DNA of 64,000 bases from Aaosphaeria pasadenensis (GCA_022813625.1 JAKLMB010000022.1:372001-436000); one strand, 5' to 3'. Shown: positions 43,297 to 55,121, counted from the first letter of the stretch. Notes: generated by a model not told the origin, from the letters alone. Made by a program: numbers and translations.

Positions 43297-46290
43297 CTAA
43301 ACAATATCCTCCACTGGACAGCTAGGGTGTAGAACGTAGACAGTCCTGCCCTCTTGAGCGCCCTGGCCTTGTTCATCTGCAAGACCTTCGCCGCGAATCT
43401 GCATAAGGTATGAATCCTAGAAAGGACTGTCAGTAACCACGTTTTACACGATAATAGGATCCATGAACTCACCTTGACGAGTCTCCTTAAGACCTTCTTC
43501 GCAAGCAACCTCTCCTTCTCGAGGTCTTCCTGCGTCTCCATCTCTGATTCTTTCTGTTCAAGATACCAAACCAGGAGTTCTTCTTCTTCGACACCATCCT
43601 CTGTCGATGTCTGGTCTTCGTTGACTCGCTTGACAAGGAGATTACGCATGGCAATGTATTTGTCGTGGGTAATTTTCGTCTTCTCGCGCGGTGGCGCTGG
43701 TGTTCGGCTTGCGGTTCGCGCCCTCGATGCATCAGCTTCCTCATTGGTATCTGCCATATTGGCGTCTTCGCCTTGCTCTTCTGCCTCAGCAGCTGCGGCT
43801 GCGGCCAACATAGCTTCATCGTCTTCATCTTCAACCTCAACGTCATCCTTCTCAACGCTGATGATGGATTGGCGGAGAAGATTGTACGCTTCTTTGACGA
43901 AATCCGTAGTGATTTCGCTGACACAGTTCGCTTTTGCAATGGCCTCAGAGAGACGGATCATACTCTCAAGCTGACGAACAGTGATTCGGTAGCTGTTTCG
44001 GCCAATTCCTCCCTGCGCATCATCTGCCCTCAATTCTTTGTACTTCTCGACGAGAGTCACCTTGGCCTCCTCCGTGAATTCGGGTCGGAATGTCCTAGCG
44101 AATCGGATGTATCGTTGCAGTTGCTCGGTGCTGAACTCAGGCTCCACGGCGTCGTCCCTGTCTTTGTGGATGCTGACAATGTGCTCGGCAAGGTGGCGAT
44201 CGATCGCCTCGTCGCATTCGTCCAGAACAACGAAGAAGAGATCGAAACGTGACATGATGGGAGCCGACATATTCACGTTCGCGCGGAGAGTAGTCTTACG
44301 GTTGTACCGACCGCCAACCGGGTTTGCAGCCGCGAGAATGGACGTTCGTGCATTCAATGTTGCCTGGATGCCGGCCTTCGCGATAGAGATGGTCTGCTGT
44401 TCCATAGCCTCATGGATAGCAACCTGGTCAGCAATGTCCATCTTGTCGAATTCGTCAATTGCGCAGATACCATTGTCTGCGAGCATAAGTGCACCTGCTT
44501 CAATAGTAAACTCTCCAGTCTCTTCATCCTTGACCACGGCTGCTGTGAGACCAGCAGCGGATGAGGCCTTTCCGGATGTGTAAACCGCCCGAGGCAAAAA
44601 GCTGCAAATGTACTTTAAGAATTGTGACTTGGATGTCGAGGGATCGCCAACGATGCAAATGTTGATGTCACCACGAAGAGCCATTCCTTCAGGCGTCTCT
44701 TTCGGCACACCTCCCATTAGCTGGAGTAGTAAGCCTTTCTTGATAACTTGATGTCCATAGACCATAGGAGCAATCGAGTCCACAAGGCGCATGAAGATGT
44801 TGGGACGATGGACCATGTCCTTGAGATCCTGGATTTCAGCGCCAGTAAGAGTACCTAGGTACTCTGCCTGTGCCTCTTCGCCTGTCGCTGTTGTCTCCAT
44901 TGCCTGTGCTTGGTTTAGGGACGCTAATATGTTACCGGCCTGCCCTTGCATGTGGTGGTTCGTCGTTTGCCCTGGGGTTGAAGTATCAGGACTGACCATG
45001 CAGGCTAGGAAGGACATCCGGTAGGTCAAATCACGAACACCAAGGGCCTTCAAGCCACTGACGCCGGATCCGCCAGCATCATTTCCTCGAGCTACGTTTG
45101 ATGTATCTCTTGTCGCCTGTGGCCGTACGCCAGGTACCCTGAATTGACTGACATCCGGGATAACAATGATAGTGCCCGTGAATATGCATTTCTCTCCAGC
45201 CTTTGCACGATCGACCATCTCTCCGCGGAGAATTACGTCCATGGTTCGAGGCATGCTACCTGTTGGAATTTCGGAGCTGTTTTCCTGGATTCGAACCTTT
45301 TGCCAATCGACGAAAGTAGATTGCCGGATATCAAGCCGCCAGCCCTCTCGGTTCATGCACACGGCATTGGGACATTGCGTCGGCTCAGTGTACTTGAAGG
45401 TCTGCTCAATATTTGGCAATACAGTATTGCAACCCTCACATATGAATGTTGCCATCGAGAGTTCGGGCCGGACTTCAGACGTACGTGTGACGGTGCCGGA
45501 GATGGAGAGAAGGCTTCCGATAGACGACGTTCGGAGCTGGCGAATGCGCGAAACAAGCGGCAAGTTGTAGAACGCAAGAGTAAAAATCTTATCCGTTTGC
45601 TGATTCGCGGTCTGACCATTGACACTTTCGTTCTGACTTGTAGCGTTTCCGGCGTTCGAGGGTGCGGAAACGGAAGTTGTGGACGGCGGCTGACGATGCT
45701 GTTGGAAATATTTGGGCTCGTATCTTGCAATCAGATTGTGGAGAGCACGAATCATGTGCGGAAGAAAGCGGTAGTATTCGCTAGCAATGGCGGCAGCCAG
45801 CACACCGTCTTCATGTCTGAGCAAGTGTGTGTAATCGACGTATAATGTAGAGAGTCCGTATAAACGCAACCCGCCGATTTGAGCAATATAGTACTTATCC
45901 GTCGTGGGAACACTGGATTGTGGCGCCGCCACTGATGATGTAGGATCTTCTGTGTAACTGTACAGATCAGAATCGTGAAAAATGAACCCTTATGTGCGTA
46001 TCATACCTCTCGAGGAACTCCTGAAACCGCAAAGAGAGTGTCTCTCCCGTCACATCAACAACCTTAGGGATATCCGTCCTTGGGCCATTCGTTCTTCTAC
46101 CAGGTATTTTCTCGACCACATCGTCGTCTGCGTAACCTTCAATGTCACTGTTTGCGCCCGCGCTGTCTGAGGGGGGTGCGCGAGGTCTCGAAGAGGATCG
46201 AACTCGAGATTGTCGTTGCCCAGCACCTATATCGCTGGATGGCGTAGGTGCGGCATCTGAGTTAAGAGCAGCGTCGAGAAGGGACGACAT
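43297..46290 (-). CDS. MCM6: DNA replication licensing factor MCM6
   Basis: This encodes Mcm6, one of six subunits of the replicative MCM2-7 helicase. Exons are 46290-46007, 45957-43473 and 43416-43297, about 962 residues. The N terminus is disordered and acidic; splice 1 restores RFQEFLE-SYTEDP. The MCM N-domain follows with a zinc-binding element (CEGC about 60 residues before the OB-fold, then CPNAVC). The AAA+ module has Walker A GDPSTSKSQ near residue 532, Walker B IDEFDKMD near 595, and the arginine-finger motif SRFDLFFV near 665. KYYIAQIGGLRLYGLSTLYVDY and the C-terminal winged-helix (ITHDKYIAMRNLLVKRV, LLVWYLEQKE) mark it as Mcm6 rather than Mcm2, 4 or 7. The last exon, DSYLMQIRGEGLADEQGQ to VEDIV, is recovered only after splicing a 56-bp intron; without it the frame shifts. 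Confidence 0.95.
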
Positions 46291-47126
46291 GGTGGTCGGA
46301 GGTTGTGTATACTCGCAGTAGTGGGGTGTCTACACTTTGTGTAGAGTTGAGGGAAAAAGAGGGGGAACACCAGCGGAAGACGCGTCGCGCACGCGAAGTC
46401 TCAATTAAGCGCCCGATTAGGAATAGCCGCGAATGCCCATCCACCTATGAAAGCATCACAAACAACTCCTGTAGAGAACTCTGCCTACGAGGTATGTCGT
46501 TGATGTGTAGTTGTGTGCTTACTTGTATGCACTCAGTGGCAGCTGAGGGATATCGCTGTAGAACAATGTTTACATTTCTTCTTTTCTATCTTAAGCAGAG
46601 AAACGTTGGAAGGGGCAATTGGGAAAAGATCGTTTGGATCTGGGCTACCCAAGTACCTGTTATCAAAGGAATCATCCTGTGTTCTCCAGGTCGTTCAACA
46701 GCAAGCTACGCTCAAATGGCCTTTCGTCTTCCAATTTCACAGTTAGGCATCACGGTAGCGATAATTTGACACGACATGAGTACTCGCAACCATTACTTCA
46801 TGGCATTTCGTCTATTAGCTTACTCCGTACACCACGACACCTTCTCGTAGGTTCTAAGTGTCATGGCTGACACATAAAACCATGGCATACCAAGCCGCGC
46901 GGCGCAATACGTTCACAAGACTGTTTTTCTGTGCTCATTGCACATATCGAAGCTCTACAAGACAAAGGGCTCATCGCTCATGTACACATTGGGGCCTGCC
47001 TGTTTGAAGCCAATGGTAATCGTTACATAGGTATAAGATGACCCCAATCAAAGGGGCGTTGATAGGCTGAGTTTATATACAGTCTACCAGTCTTAGCAAG
47101 GGAGCTGGGGGCGCCGGTAATGCTGT
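46291..47126. other. intergenic between tandem minus-strand genes
   Basis: About 0.8 kb between the 3' end of the PP2A gene and the MCM6 start. It should hold the MCM6 promoter. I looked for MluI-box-like ACGCGT motifs; one ACGCGT is present near 46381 (GACGCGTCGC), about 90 bp before the MCM6 start, and is compatible with MBF-type G1/S control, although a single hexamer is weak evidence. No coding frame is supported. Confidence 0.5.
46380..46385. promoter_or_regulatory. candidate MCB (MBF site) in the MCM6 promoter
   Basis: An ACGCGT hexamer lies about 90 bp upstream of the MCM6 ATG. ACGCGT is the core of the MluI cell-cycle box bound by MBF, which controls many G1/S replication genes in fungi. 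One copy could be chance; the position relative to a replication gene is the only support. Confidence 0.35.
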
Positions 47127-48383
47127 CTAGAGGAAGTAATCGGGGGTCCTGCGCGACACCATTGGTTCGCCAGCTCGTGGGCATGGGTCGAACTGCAAGC
47201 TATCGGACTCGTTAGAGCGACTACATTGAGGGATGTTGGTGGACTTACAAGGTATATTTCAAGTGCTCGTCAATCTCCATGATCGCGGCCTGGTTGCCGC
47301 ATCTGTAACAGTAATTTGGTGCTGGCCGTTATTAGCTTATGTTACTCCAGAACCACATAAACAACATACCAGAGAAAATAGTCACAACATTCCTGTCTTG
47401 GGACCAATTGTAACCCTCCATCACAAGCTGATGTGCTCTTGCTACCAGGGTCAAACCATTGTTATGGTTAAACGCCTCCGATATATCCTGTCCGAAGGTG
47501 TAGCCCGCACCTCGGGGAGAGATACCCCAACCACACCTGTCATCGGGATCGGACCAGAGAAGATCACACATGGGTCCTTCATGAGGAACCTCCTGTATTC
47601 TGTCCAAAGCACGGATGTTATCCAGGGTGTCAATACTGGGGGAAAGTCCTCCATGAAGGCAGAATATTTGGTTGTCGATCAGAGCGGTGAGCGGAAGATA
47701 GTCAAACAAATCGGTGAAGTATTTCCAAACATTGGCGTTGCCGTACTTTCGAAGACATTCGTCATAGAAACCATACACCTGCGTAATCTGACGGGACTCG
47801 TGGTTTCCACGGAGGATAGTAATACGTTGTGGGTAGCGGATCTTGAGAGCCACAAGCAACGTCACCGTCTCCACAGAGAAATATCCACGATCAACGTAGT
47901 CACCTATATGGCTATGTTAGTTTGATCTCAAATGAATGCCTAGTGGTCTTACCCATGAAAAGGTAGTTAGTGTCTGGGTTGGGTCCACCAATCTTGAAGA
48001 GCTCCATCAAGTCATGGAACTGACCGTGGATATCACCGCACACCGTGACTGGGCATTTCTACACTTTGTGAGTAAGGGGTTTCATGCCAGAAGGTTCTTG
48101 CCACTTACCACTGGTTGAACATTGGATTCCTCTTGGAGGACTTCTCGAGCCTGGGGAAGAGAAGTCGTTAGTAACCGATCGCATGATGGTTCCGAGCCGG
48201 AGCGCATCCGATGATTCGTACCTTGTCACATAGCCTCTGCACATCGCTTTCTGCCAACTGCTTGCAGCTCATCAAGCTTTCAATCCAGCCATCGAGTGTT
48301 GGGATCGTAGCCGGCTCTGTGCTAGGGACGGACGACATCTGTATGGCTTCTGGCATCTTCACATCCTCCATGTTGGTATCCAT
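47127..48383 (-). CDS. protein phosphatase 2A catalytic subunit
   Basis: This encodes the PP2A catalytic subunit. Six exons (48383-48222, 48150-48109, 48058-47953, 47903-47370, 47321-47249, 47199-47127) give 329 residues. After a 25-residue N-terminal extension, the conserved part starts at TLDGWIESLMSCKQLAESDVQRLCDK. Splicing restores K-AREVLQEESNVQPV-KCPVTVCGDIHGQFHDLMELFKIGG, then FM-GDYVDRG, RGNHESRQITQVYGFYDECLRKYG, and IFS-APNYCYRCGNQAAIMEIDEHLKYT-FLQFDPCPRAGEP. The metal-ligand motifs GDIHGQ, GDYVDRG and RGNHE are intact. The C terminus is TPDYFL, the methylated tail recognised by regulatory B subunits. It is closest to Pph21/22-type PP2A rather than PP4 or PP6. A second PP2A-family gene (Ppg1) lies 8 kb away on the other strand. 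The density of introns contrasts with its neighbours. Confidence 0.95.
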
Positions 48384-49786
48384 GTTTGCCGGAGATACCG
48401 ATGGCGAAAGTTCGAAGGTCGGTAGGTGTGGATGTTATGAGGGGGTTATCGCTTGTTTTGGTGTGCAGCTTGCGAGGGGCTTCTGGTGTCAAACCTTGCG
48501 ATGACGTGCGTTGTTAACAAAGAGCGCGGTCAGTGGACAGTACTCTTTCGAATCAAAGGTCTCGTTCAGATTACTTCTGCGACAGGAAGGGTAAACGTAG
48601 GCGGGGTATGTTTGAGAATAATGGGGAGAGTGAACTGAGTGATGCACTTGGGGCGGGTTGCCGCTTCCCATCCTCGAGTGCTTGGCGTCGGAGATACCTT
48701 TATCCGCACGATAGACGTCTGCGCTGGTGGCCAAGATGTCAAGAGGCATTACCAGTTATGCAGATAATAACATAATCACTATACTTTGATCATTTGCGAA
48801 AATGGCATGTTCAAGAAATCGATTCTCTAATCTAAAAGCAATCTAAAAGCTCTTTTTACATTCGACGAAAAGTCTTCCAGGATAGCGGCATCTAAACTGC
48901 CTTAGAGGAGTAATAGATATGACGTGCCAAAGGAAAAGCATAATTAGTGCCCTTGGGATTATTCATTAATGCTGCAAGCGCACTTCTCAGTACCACCATG
49001 AATGACTGGTGGAAATGTGAGCAGGGCGAGCTGCTCGTACCTCGTAACGATCAAACACCACAGCAAAAACACCACATCTGAACTTGTAGCCTTCTTCCTT
49101 TCCGTTGACAACGAGAAAGAGCGATGTAGTGTGGTGGGCGTCTCCTCTTGTGTGTATTTCGAGTAAAGAACTTGTCATCAGGGCCGCACAAGGCCCTTGG
49201 GCAATCACAGACTCAACTTAATCAGCTTTGATAGATCTTATCTCAAAGATGACGAATAGCCTCCCCAAGGTTTACAAATGTTGTTTCGAACATGTCTGTC
49301 TCTGTTCTGCCTTCCAGCTCTGTTTGAGTCCTACCGTTGTAACTTTTTGTTGTCGCTTAGATCGACCTTGATTAAGTCGAGGTCTGGACCGGAAGCAATT
49401 GAAGTAGAAGCATTCTAGGTGGACTGGAAATCTCGGAGCTCATGGAAATGCAGGAGCTCCAATGAAGGGTTTTGCATATTTGCGTCAGACAGTACGGAGT
49501 GCCATTATCATTTCTCTACATCCAAAGTTTGGTAAATACCTACTTGGGTTATTTGTTTATGTTCATCCACAAACGTGAGCACGAACCACGGTTGGTGGTA
49601 TCGATTGCGCAATCGGAGGTTACACAATGGTTGGAGGTCGGAGCTCTTGGCGTCCCAACCTCCGACTTTGAGCTACATGAGCTCTTCCCTTGACCTCACC
49701 TTCCATCCTTCCTACGCAACAAACACACCCCACATCAACGGGCAACAAACTGCCAACAACCAGCAACTTTGGCAAGAAAGCTCACG
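48384..49786. other. divergent intergenic region with an inverted repeat
   Basis: About 1.4 kb between the PP2A and Ulp-type protease starts. A perfect 9-bp inverted repeat (TCGGAGGTT at 49613-49621 and AACCTCCGA at 49657-49665) lies 120-175 bp before the protease ATG. Short frames such as 48987-49208 (minus) have no supporting evidence. Confidence 0.5.
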
Positions 49787-52359
49787 ATGTCTAAGCGCAG
49801 CCTTCCAGAGGCTTTCACCCACGACGATTACAGCAACATGGCTGACGCTTCCTTTTCCTCTGCTTCGACTCATTTCCCCAATTCGCGCGCGCTCTCCCAG
49901 GTAAGTGGCATTCACTACAGTTGTTTGGCGCGCACTAACAAAGAAATCAGATCGCACTCCCTGCGATGCCTGGTCAATGGGACACCATATACGTGCCAGG
50001 AAACTCACTTGATGAGCTTTCCTCCAATACCCTCTTCACTACAACTTCCAAGCTTGCACCGATCGTCACCAACATAGCTTCTCTCATCACTGCCGCGGTG
50101 CGCATTGTGAACAAATACACCCGACGCCAGGTCATCCAGGCCGTACCTGTAGTGCGCGAAGATGGATCCAGGAAGAAAGTCCTACTTGACGTAGGAACAC
50201 TCGATGAACCTCGCCGCTCCCCTCAGAGCACAACAAACAACACGAAGAGCCAGAATGGCTGGACACCTACGCAGCGATTCAGGCAGCAACCCAGCCTTTC
50301 CACTCACATTACAACAAATGATATCACGAACAATTACGCCACCGTAAACAACGCTAATACTCTCAACACTTTCGACACTGTCAACATTCCTAACCGTGGT
50401 TGGAACCGAGGGAATAATTTCCCAAATCCGTCACCCTCAATAACTGGATCCGCGCGCTTTGATAATATCACTCCTGGAAGTAGCAGCCTGCAGTTTAACA
50501 ACCACTCAGTCGTCGATAACATCGATCTGAGCTTCGAAAATTGCCTCCACAGCACCCCGCCGCCATCACCTTCACCCATTGGTCGCGCTGCACCAGCCCG
50601 CTTCACTATCGAGCCTTCTGGCTCTCAACAATTCTTGTCCCCAGCCGCGGGTCGATTCAGTCTTAATCGGCCACTTCAACACTCGCGCATTCGCGACCTT
50701 GCAAGACCTGTTGCGGACCATACAGATCGCAACCGGCCTAAATTTTTGCACTCGACACGCGATACGCCAATCCAGCAACCGAGCAAGAACATAAGCTCTA
50801 ACTTAGCGAAATTCATTGCTGGCTGCGAGTCGGAGGGATTAGCCACAACAGAAGACCTGGAAGCAGAACACTCAGCCAGCAAACAAGACAACCTCCAGTA
50901 CCATGTGGCCTATGCCAGGGAGGACTCGCCATTAAACGAGATCGCCCATAGAGAGAGCTCTCCATTCGATAAGGACGCTGGAGTAGAAGACTCGCATCTC
51001 TATGGGATTGACGCTCGAGGAAGCTCTCCCTTCGAAGAGAACGTTGAATTGGGAAATCCGCTACCACAGATTCATGTTTCCGAAGCAACTTCGCCACTGC
51101 ATGATGGTATCTCTGGTGAAGGTACCACAATCGCTGAGCATGTGGCCCATGAGATCAATCCAGTCGACTATGACATTGAAGATGAATTTGATCCATACAC
51201 TCCAGACGGCTTAGGAAAACTCGGCGAAATACAGAACTTCCTCCATTCCTCCTTCCTTTCTCCGATTCCCGAAGAAGAAGATGACGAGCCGCAAGAAAAT
51301 GATGAGCTGCCTGTTGCACCAGACTACGCGAATGACTTGTCATTCTTGTCTGATGCGCCTGAACTACTACCAAAGAAGACTGTCCGAATCCGTAGATCTG
51401 GACGTTCCAAACCTTTCTTCAAGGACGAAGCTCCATGCGACCTTCTTGACTCTTCCCTCGAGTACATCGTCACCTCTCCTCACAAGCATCCTGATCTTTT
51501 CGGAGAGGCAGTCGATGAGTCGGCATTGTCTCTTGAAGTAATCGAAGACTTTGAGAAGACGTTAGAACTCTCAGAACAAGAGCGATCATCATCTCCATTC
51601 GATGAAAATCCCCCACCGCTAGTGAGGCCCCTCAATGAATCACAGGAGCTGCAGCTCGCCGAGGCAGTGAGCATGACCAATGGCGGATTGGAGCATCTCC
51701 ATTTAGCCGATGGCATTCTCACAACCCATGATTTCAAGACCTTGCTACCCACCCTCTTCAACGGCAATCCCGTGGCCTGGGTGAATGACAACATTGTCAA
51801 CGAATACCTCAAACTTCTCACCGATCATGTGAAGGCGAAGGCTGGCTATACACACATCAAGAACGGCCCGGCCCCTCCTGTACACGCATTCCCATCGCAA
51901 TGGTACGTAACCATCACTAAGTGCGCTAAGAACGTCGCGCGGTGGGCTGGGCGTGTGCAACTTGGTGGCAAGCAGTTGCTCGATGCAAGATTACTCCTTA
52001 TTCCTATCTGCGACAATGGCCATTGGAGATTGTTATCAATCAAGCCTCAAGACAGGACTATCCAATACATCGACTCTCTGTTTATGAGGCAAGACGAGTT
52101 TACCAAGATGGCCAGAGATTGGGTAAAGAACGAACTCGGTCCCCTTTACGTCGAGTCGGAATGGCAGGTTCTCGACGATCATACCAGCGAACGCCAGATG
52201 AATGGCAGCGACTGTGGAGTGTTCGTTTGCTTGAATGCACTCGCACTGCTCCGCGAAGAGGGACTGTTCCGTGTCATTCCTGACGATGGCATGGATGCCG
52301 CTCGAAAGAGAATCGCGGTCAGCTTGCTCAACAAATCACTCACTGGTGAAATGGATTAG
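49787..52359 (+). CDS. Ulp1-type SUMO protease (peptidase family C48)
   Basis: Exons 49787-49900 and 49951-52359 encode about 840 residues. The start (MSKRSLPEAF) is the first ATG; the frame upstream is only reachable from a TTG. The 50-bp intron (GTAAGT to AATCAG) restores ALSQ-IALPAMPGQW. Residues 100-640 are disordered and repetitive in character (Asn/Ser/Pro and short acidic repeats like SPFDKDAG, SPFEENVE), a usual feature of Ulp1/Ulp2 regulatory regions. The catalytic domain (about 640-835) has WVNDNIVNEYLKLL, then His in NGHWRLL near 729, Asp in YIDSL near 746, Gln near 787 and Cys in NGSDCGVFVC near 793: the complete His/Asp/Gln/Cys set of C48 peptidases. Ulp1 matures SUMO and deconjugates it; it could alternatively be a NEDD8/ubiquitin-like C48 member. 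SUMO itself lies at 18902. Confidence 0.9.
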
Positions 52360-53833
52360 TCTCGCCACACAAAATTCACTTTAGGATGCCACCCATCTTC
52401 TTCCTAATGGATACTACGTTCCAAAGCAGCGTCCTATGTCTTCAAATGTTCGAAAGGCAAGGAAACCGACGTAGACGTCTCTTTCACAACTTTTTTTTCC
52501 TTGTTTGTTTTCTTGCTTCGGTTTCTGTCTGTGTTTCTTTTTTCTTTCTCGTCTTCTATAGGGGTCAGCCCCTGTATCATGAATAACGGTGGTTTTTTGC
52601 CCTTCGGTTTCAATTGGCAATGGGTGGTTTTATGTTTATGGGTACTGGTGGGTTTCATGCGTCTGCTTCGGAGTCTTGGTTTCGGCTTTTCTTTAATTCA
52701 TTGGGAGGTACTTGTGGGGGTTTATGTTGGAGTTTTGCTTTTGCTTTTTGTTCTTTCGCTTTGTATTCTCAGTCTTGTTTATTCCTTTTCTTTACTTTTC
52801 TTTGGTGCTCTGGTTAGTTGGTCTTGATTGTGATCTTGACCTTACTTTGCCATGAACATGCACCCTTACCCCTCAACTCCTGTCCTTTTTCTTCTCATCT
52901 TCTTTGTACTGCCCATTTTCCGGACTTTCACCAACCTACGGAATAAGGGACGACGCAAAGGCGCATACGCGGACACACCCTCGACGGCGGAACAAACAAT
53001 TGTTCTCGACCACCTTTTCTCTCGACCACCTTTCCTCTCGACCACCTTCTCTCTCGACCACCTTTCCTCTCGACCACCTTTTCTTACGACCGCCTTTTTT
53101 TCCTTCTCTCTCGCGCGGACTTGCATTGCATGATGGCAGCGAATGATACCCACTCTACGAGCTTGGAACGGATTTTTTTTCCGGCTCTTCTTTTTTCCTT
53201 TTTTTGCTCTCGGACAGGAAAAGCGAATGATACCCCCTTTTATACAAAACCATGACCGGAACAATTAGCTGTTCCAGGGTCTGGTTTTCTTTTTCCTACC
53301 TGTTCTGTTTTGTAAGATACCCGCCTTTACATGGCATCGATGAATATTTGCATCGAAATGGCCCTGGACCTTGGGAGGTCTGGCGGAGATTGCATGGGCT
53401 TGAAATGATGGGATTATATCAGCGACGAATTATCTGTCGCGTGAGAGATTCAGATCGATTAGTTTAATCGACTGTGGCGCCCGTCTCTTTTGAGATGGGC
53501 TGCTACTTCTATAGAATCTCACAGATTACACATGCATCTTTTTATTGCTTCCCATGCTTGTGATTATGTGGCAGTTGATGTTTTTTTACAATTTGGTGTG
53601 ATTGGTCAAGTTCTAGCTGCTGACGTACAATTATCTTCACAGGAAAACCACAAAGACAGATGACAACCACATGGCACGCAATAACAACCTTGATAGAAGA
53701 ACGCCGCTCAGTGTATATTGTATATATTCTTGAATCTAACGAGTTCTCTCGTGCATGCGAAGAACTTAGGTAAAAAGGTATCTCATGTTGTCAATCAAAG
53801 GATTCCAGTTCCACACCCCGCCCTCGTCCGTCT
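52360..53833. other. 3' region with T-rich stretches, tandem repeat and direct repeat
   Basis: About 1.5 kb between two convergent genes. It includes a T-rich section (52490-52830), a 16-bp tandem repeat at 53005-53100 and a 13-bp direct repeat flanking 53150-53230. The open frames in it follow from the T-rich composition and repeats and are not coding. Confidence 0.55.
53005..53100 (+). repeat. 16-bp tandem repeat, about six copies
   Basis: Five copies of the unit CTCGACCACCTTTYCT, at 16-bp spacing from 53005 (starts near 53005, 53021, 53037, 53053, 53069), with a sixth diverged copy from 53085 (TACGACCGCCTTTTTT). The unit ends in a pyrimidine tract, and TC/TT changes at positions 13-15 are the only differences among the first five. 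Confidence 0.9.
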
Positions 53834-55121
53834 CTACTCGGCGGCGATCCTGAGGGTCAGCTTTCCGAAGTGGTTCTGGTCCCACATGTACTGGTAGGCC
53901 TCCTTGAGGCTGGCGAGGTCGAACACCTTCTCATCGATGACGGGGTGGATGTCGTTGGCCTCGATGGCGCGGTTCATGTCTTCGAACTGGGCGCGGGATC
54001 CGACGAGGAGGCCGCGGACGGTGAGGAGGTTTGTCTGGTGGTGGGAAGGTCAGTATGTTTGATATTGATATCGAAGGAAGGGATACTTGACATACCAAGC
54101 AGTCGAGGAAAGTAGGCTGATCCTTTCCGAAGCCGCCAATGAAGCCAATGATGGAGATAACACCATCGATCTTCGCAGCCTTGATAGACTGGGCCATGGT
54201 GGTAGGACCGCCGACCTCGACGACGTGGTTGACGCCGACTCCGCCGGGAGTCAATTTCTTCGCCTCCTCGCCCCAATTGGGGGTGTCCTTGTAGTTGATG
54301 ACATAGTCTGCGCCGTGCTTCTTGAGGACCTTGGCCTTCTCTGCGGAAGAGGTGGTCGCGATGACGGTTGCGCCCGCCGCCTTTGCGAACTGCACTGCGA
54401 AGATACTGACGCCGCCGGTTCCCTGCGTCAACACGACCTCACCCTGCTTGAGGGCCTTGCTCTCGAGGCCGTAGAGCGCATTCCATGCGGTGAGTGCGGC
54501 GCAAGAGAGAGTGGAAGCCTCGAGGGCGTTGAGATTCTTGGGCTGGTGGACGAGTCCCGTCTCCTCGAATGCGCCGTACTCTCTGAAGGTGCCGTCAACG
54601 GCGCCTCCGAGTCCGGTGGCTAGAGAGGCATTGTCCAGAGATCCGGCCTGGTGTCCTTGGGAGAAAAGAGTGACGACCTTGTCGCCGGGCTTGAAGCGCG
54701 TCACGCGTGGGCCGACGGCCTCGACTGTGCCTGCGCCGTCGGAACCAGGGACGACGTTGTCGACTATCGGGAATGGGTATTTGCCCTGTCGGGTTTTGTT
54801 AGTCCCGGGAACTTCCAAAGTTGGTGATGTCAGGATGAGGAGGGAGAATACTTACCTTGGGAATGATGAGGTCACGGTAGTTGAGGGAAGCAGCGTGGAC
54901 TGTTTTCCTAATTAGTATCTCGGTCCTATTATCGAGTCTTCGTATGCAGCATGTATGTACCGAGTACATCGATGACGAATGGGGAAGGTGTCGAGTGACG
55001 TACTCTTGACCAGGACATCATGGTCGCCCAATGCTTTGACCTCGGCCTTCTCGTTGAATTTCAAGGAGTCGAAGCCATTCTGGCCTTCAACGGTCCATTG
55101 CCTGGTGGTTGTGGGTGCCAT
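53834..55121 (-). CDS. MDR-family NAD(P)-dependent oxidoreductase (zinc-type alcohol dehydrogenase-like)
   Basis: Exons 55121-55004, 54899-54856, 54785-54096 and 54034-53834 encode about 350 residues of a medium-chain dehydrogenase/reductase. Splicing restores VLVK-IHAASLNYRDLIIPK-GKYPFPIVDNVVPGSDGAGTVEAVG, the GroES-like domain entry, and FLDCL-TNLLTVRGLLVGSRAQFEDM. The NAD(P)-binding motif GTGGVSIFAVQFAKAAGATVIATTSS is complete. The usual catalytic zinc Cys is absent: the NYRD motif replaces the Cys-containing one, as in quinone-oxidoreductase-like and YogA-like members, and there is no structural zinc cluster of four Cys. It is therefore better called a zinc-independent quinone reductase/alcohol-dehydrogenase-like protein, substrate unknown. 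Such proteins may be cytosolic detoxifying reductases. Neighbours give no functional hint. Confidence 0.88.

Noticed and set aside
52866..53264. Minus-strand Lys/Arg/Glu-rich frame of 132 codons.
   Set aside because: It is the translation of the 16-bp tandem repeat and T-rich tracts; repeats of GREERWSREKVV type follow directly from the DNA repeat.
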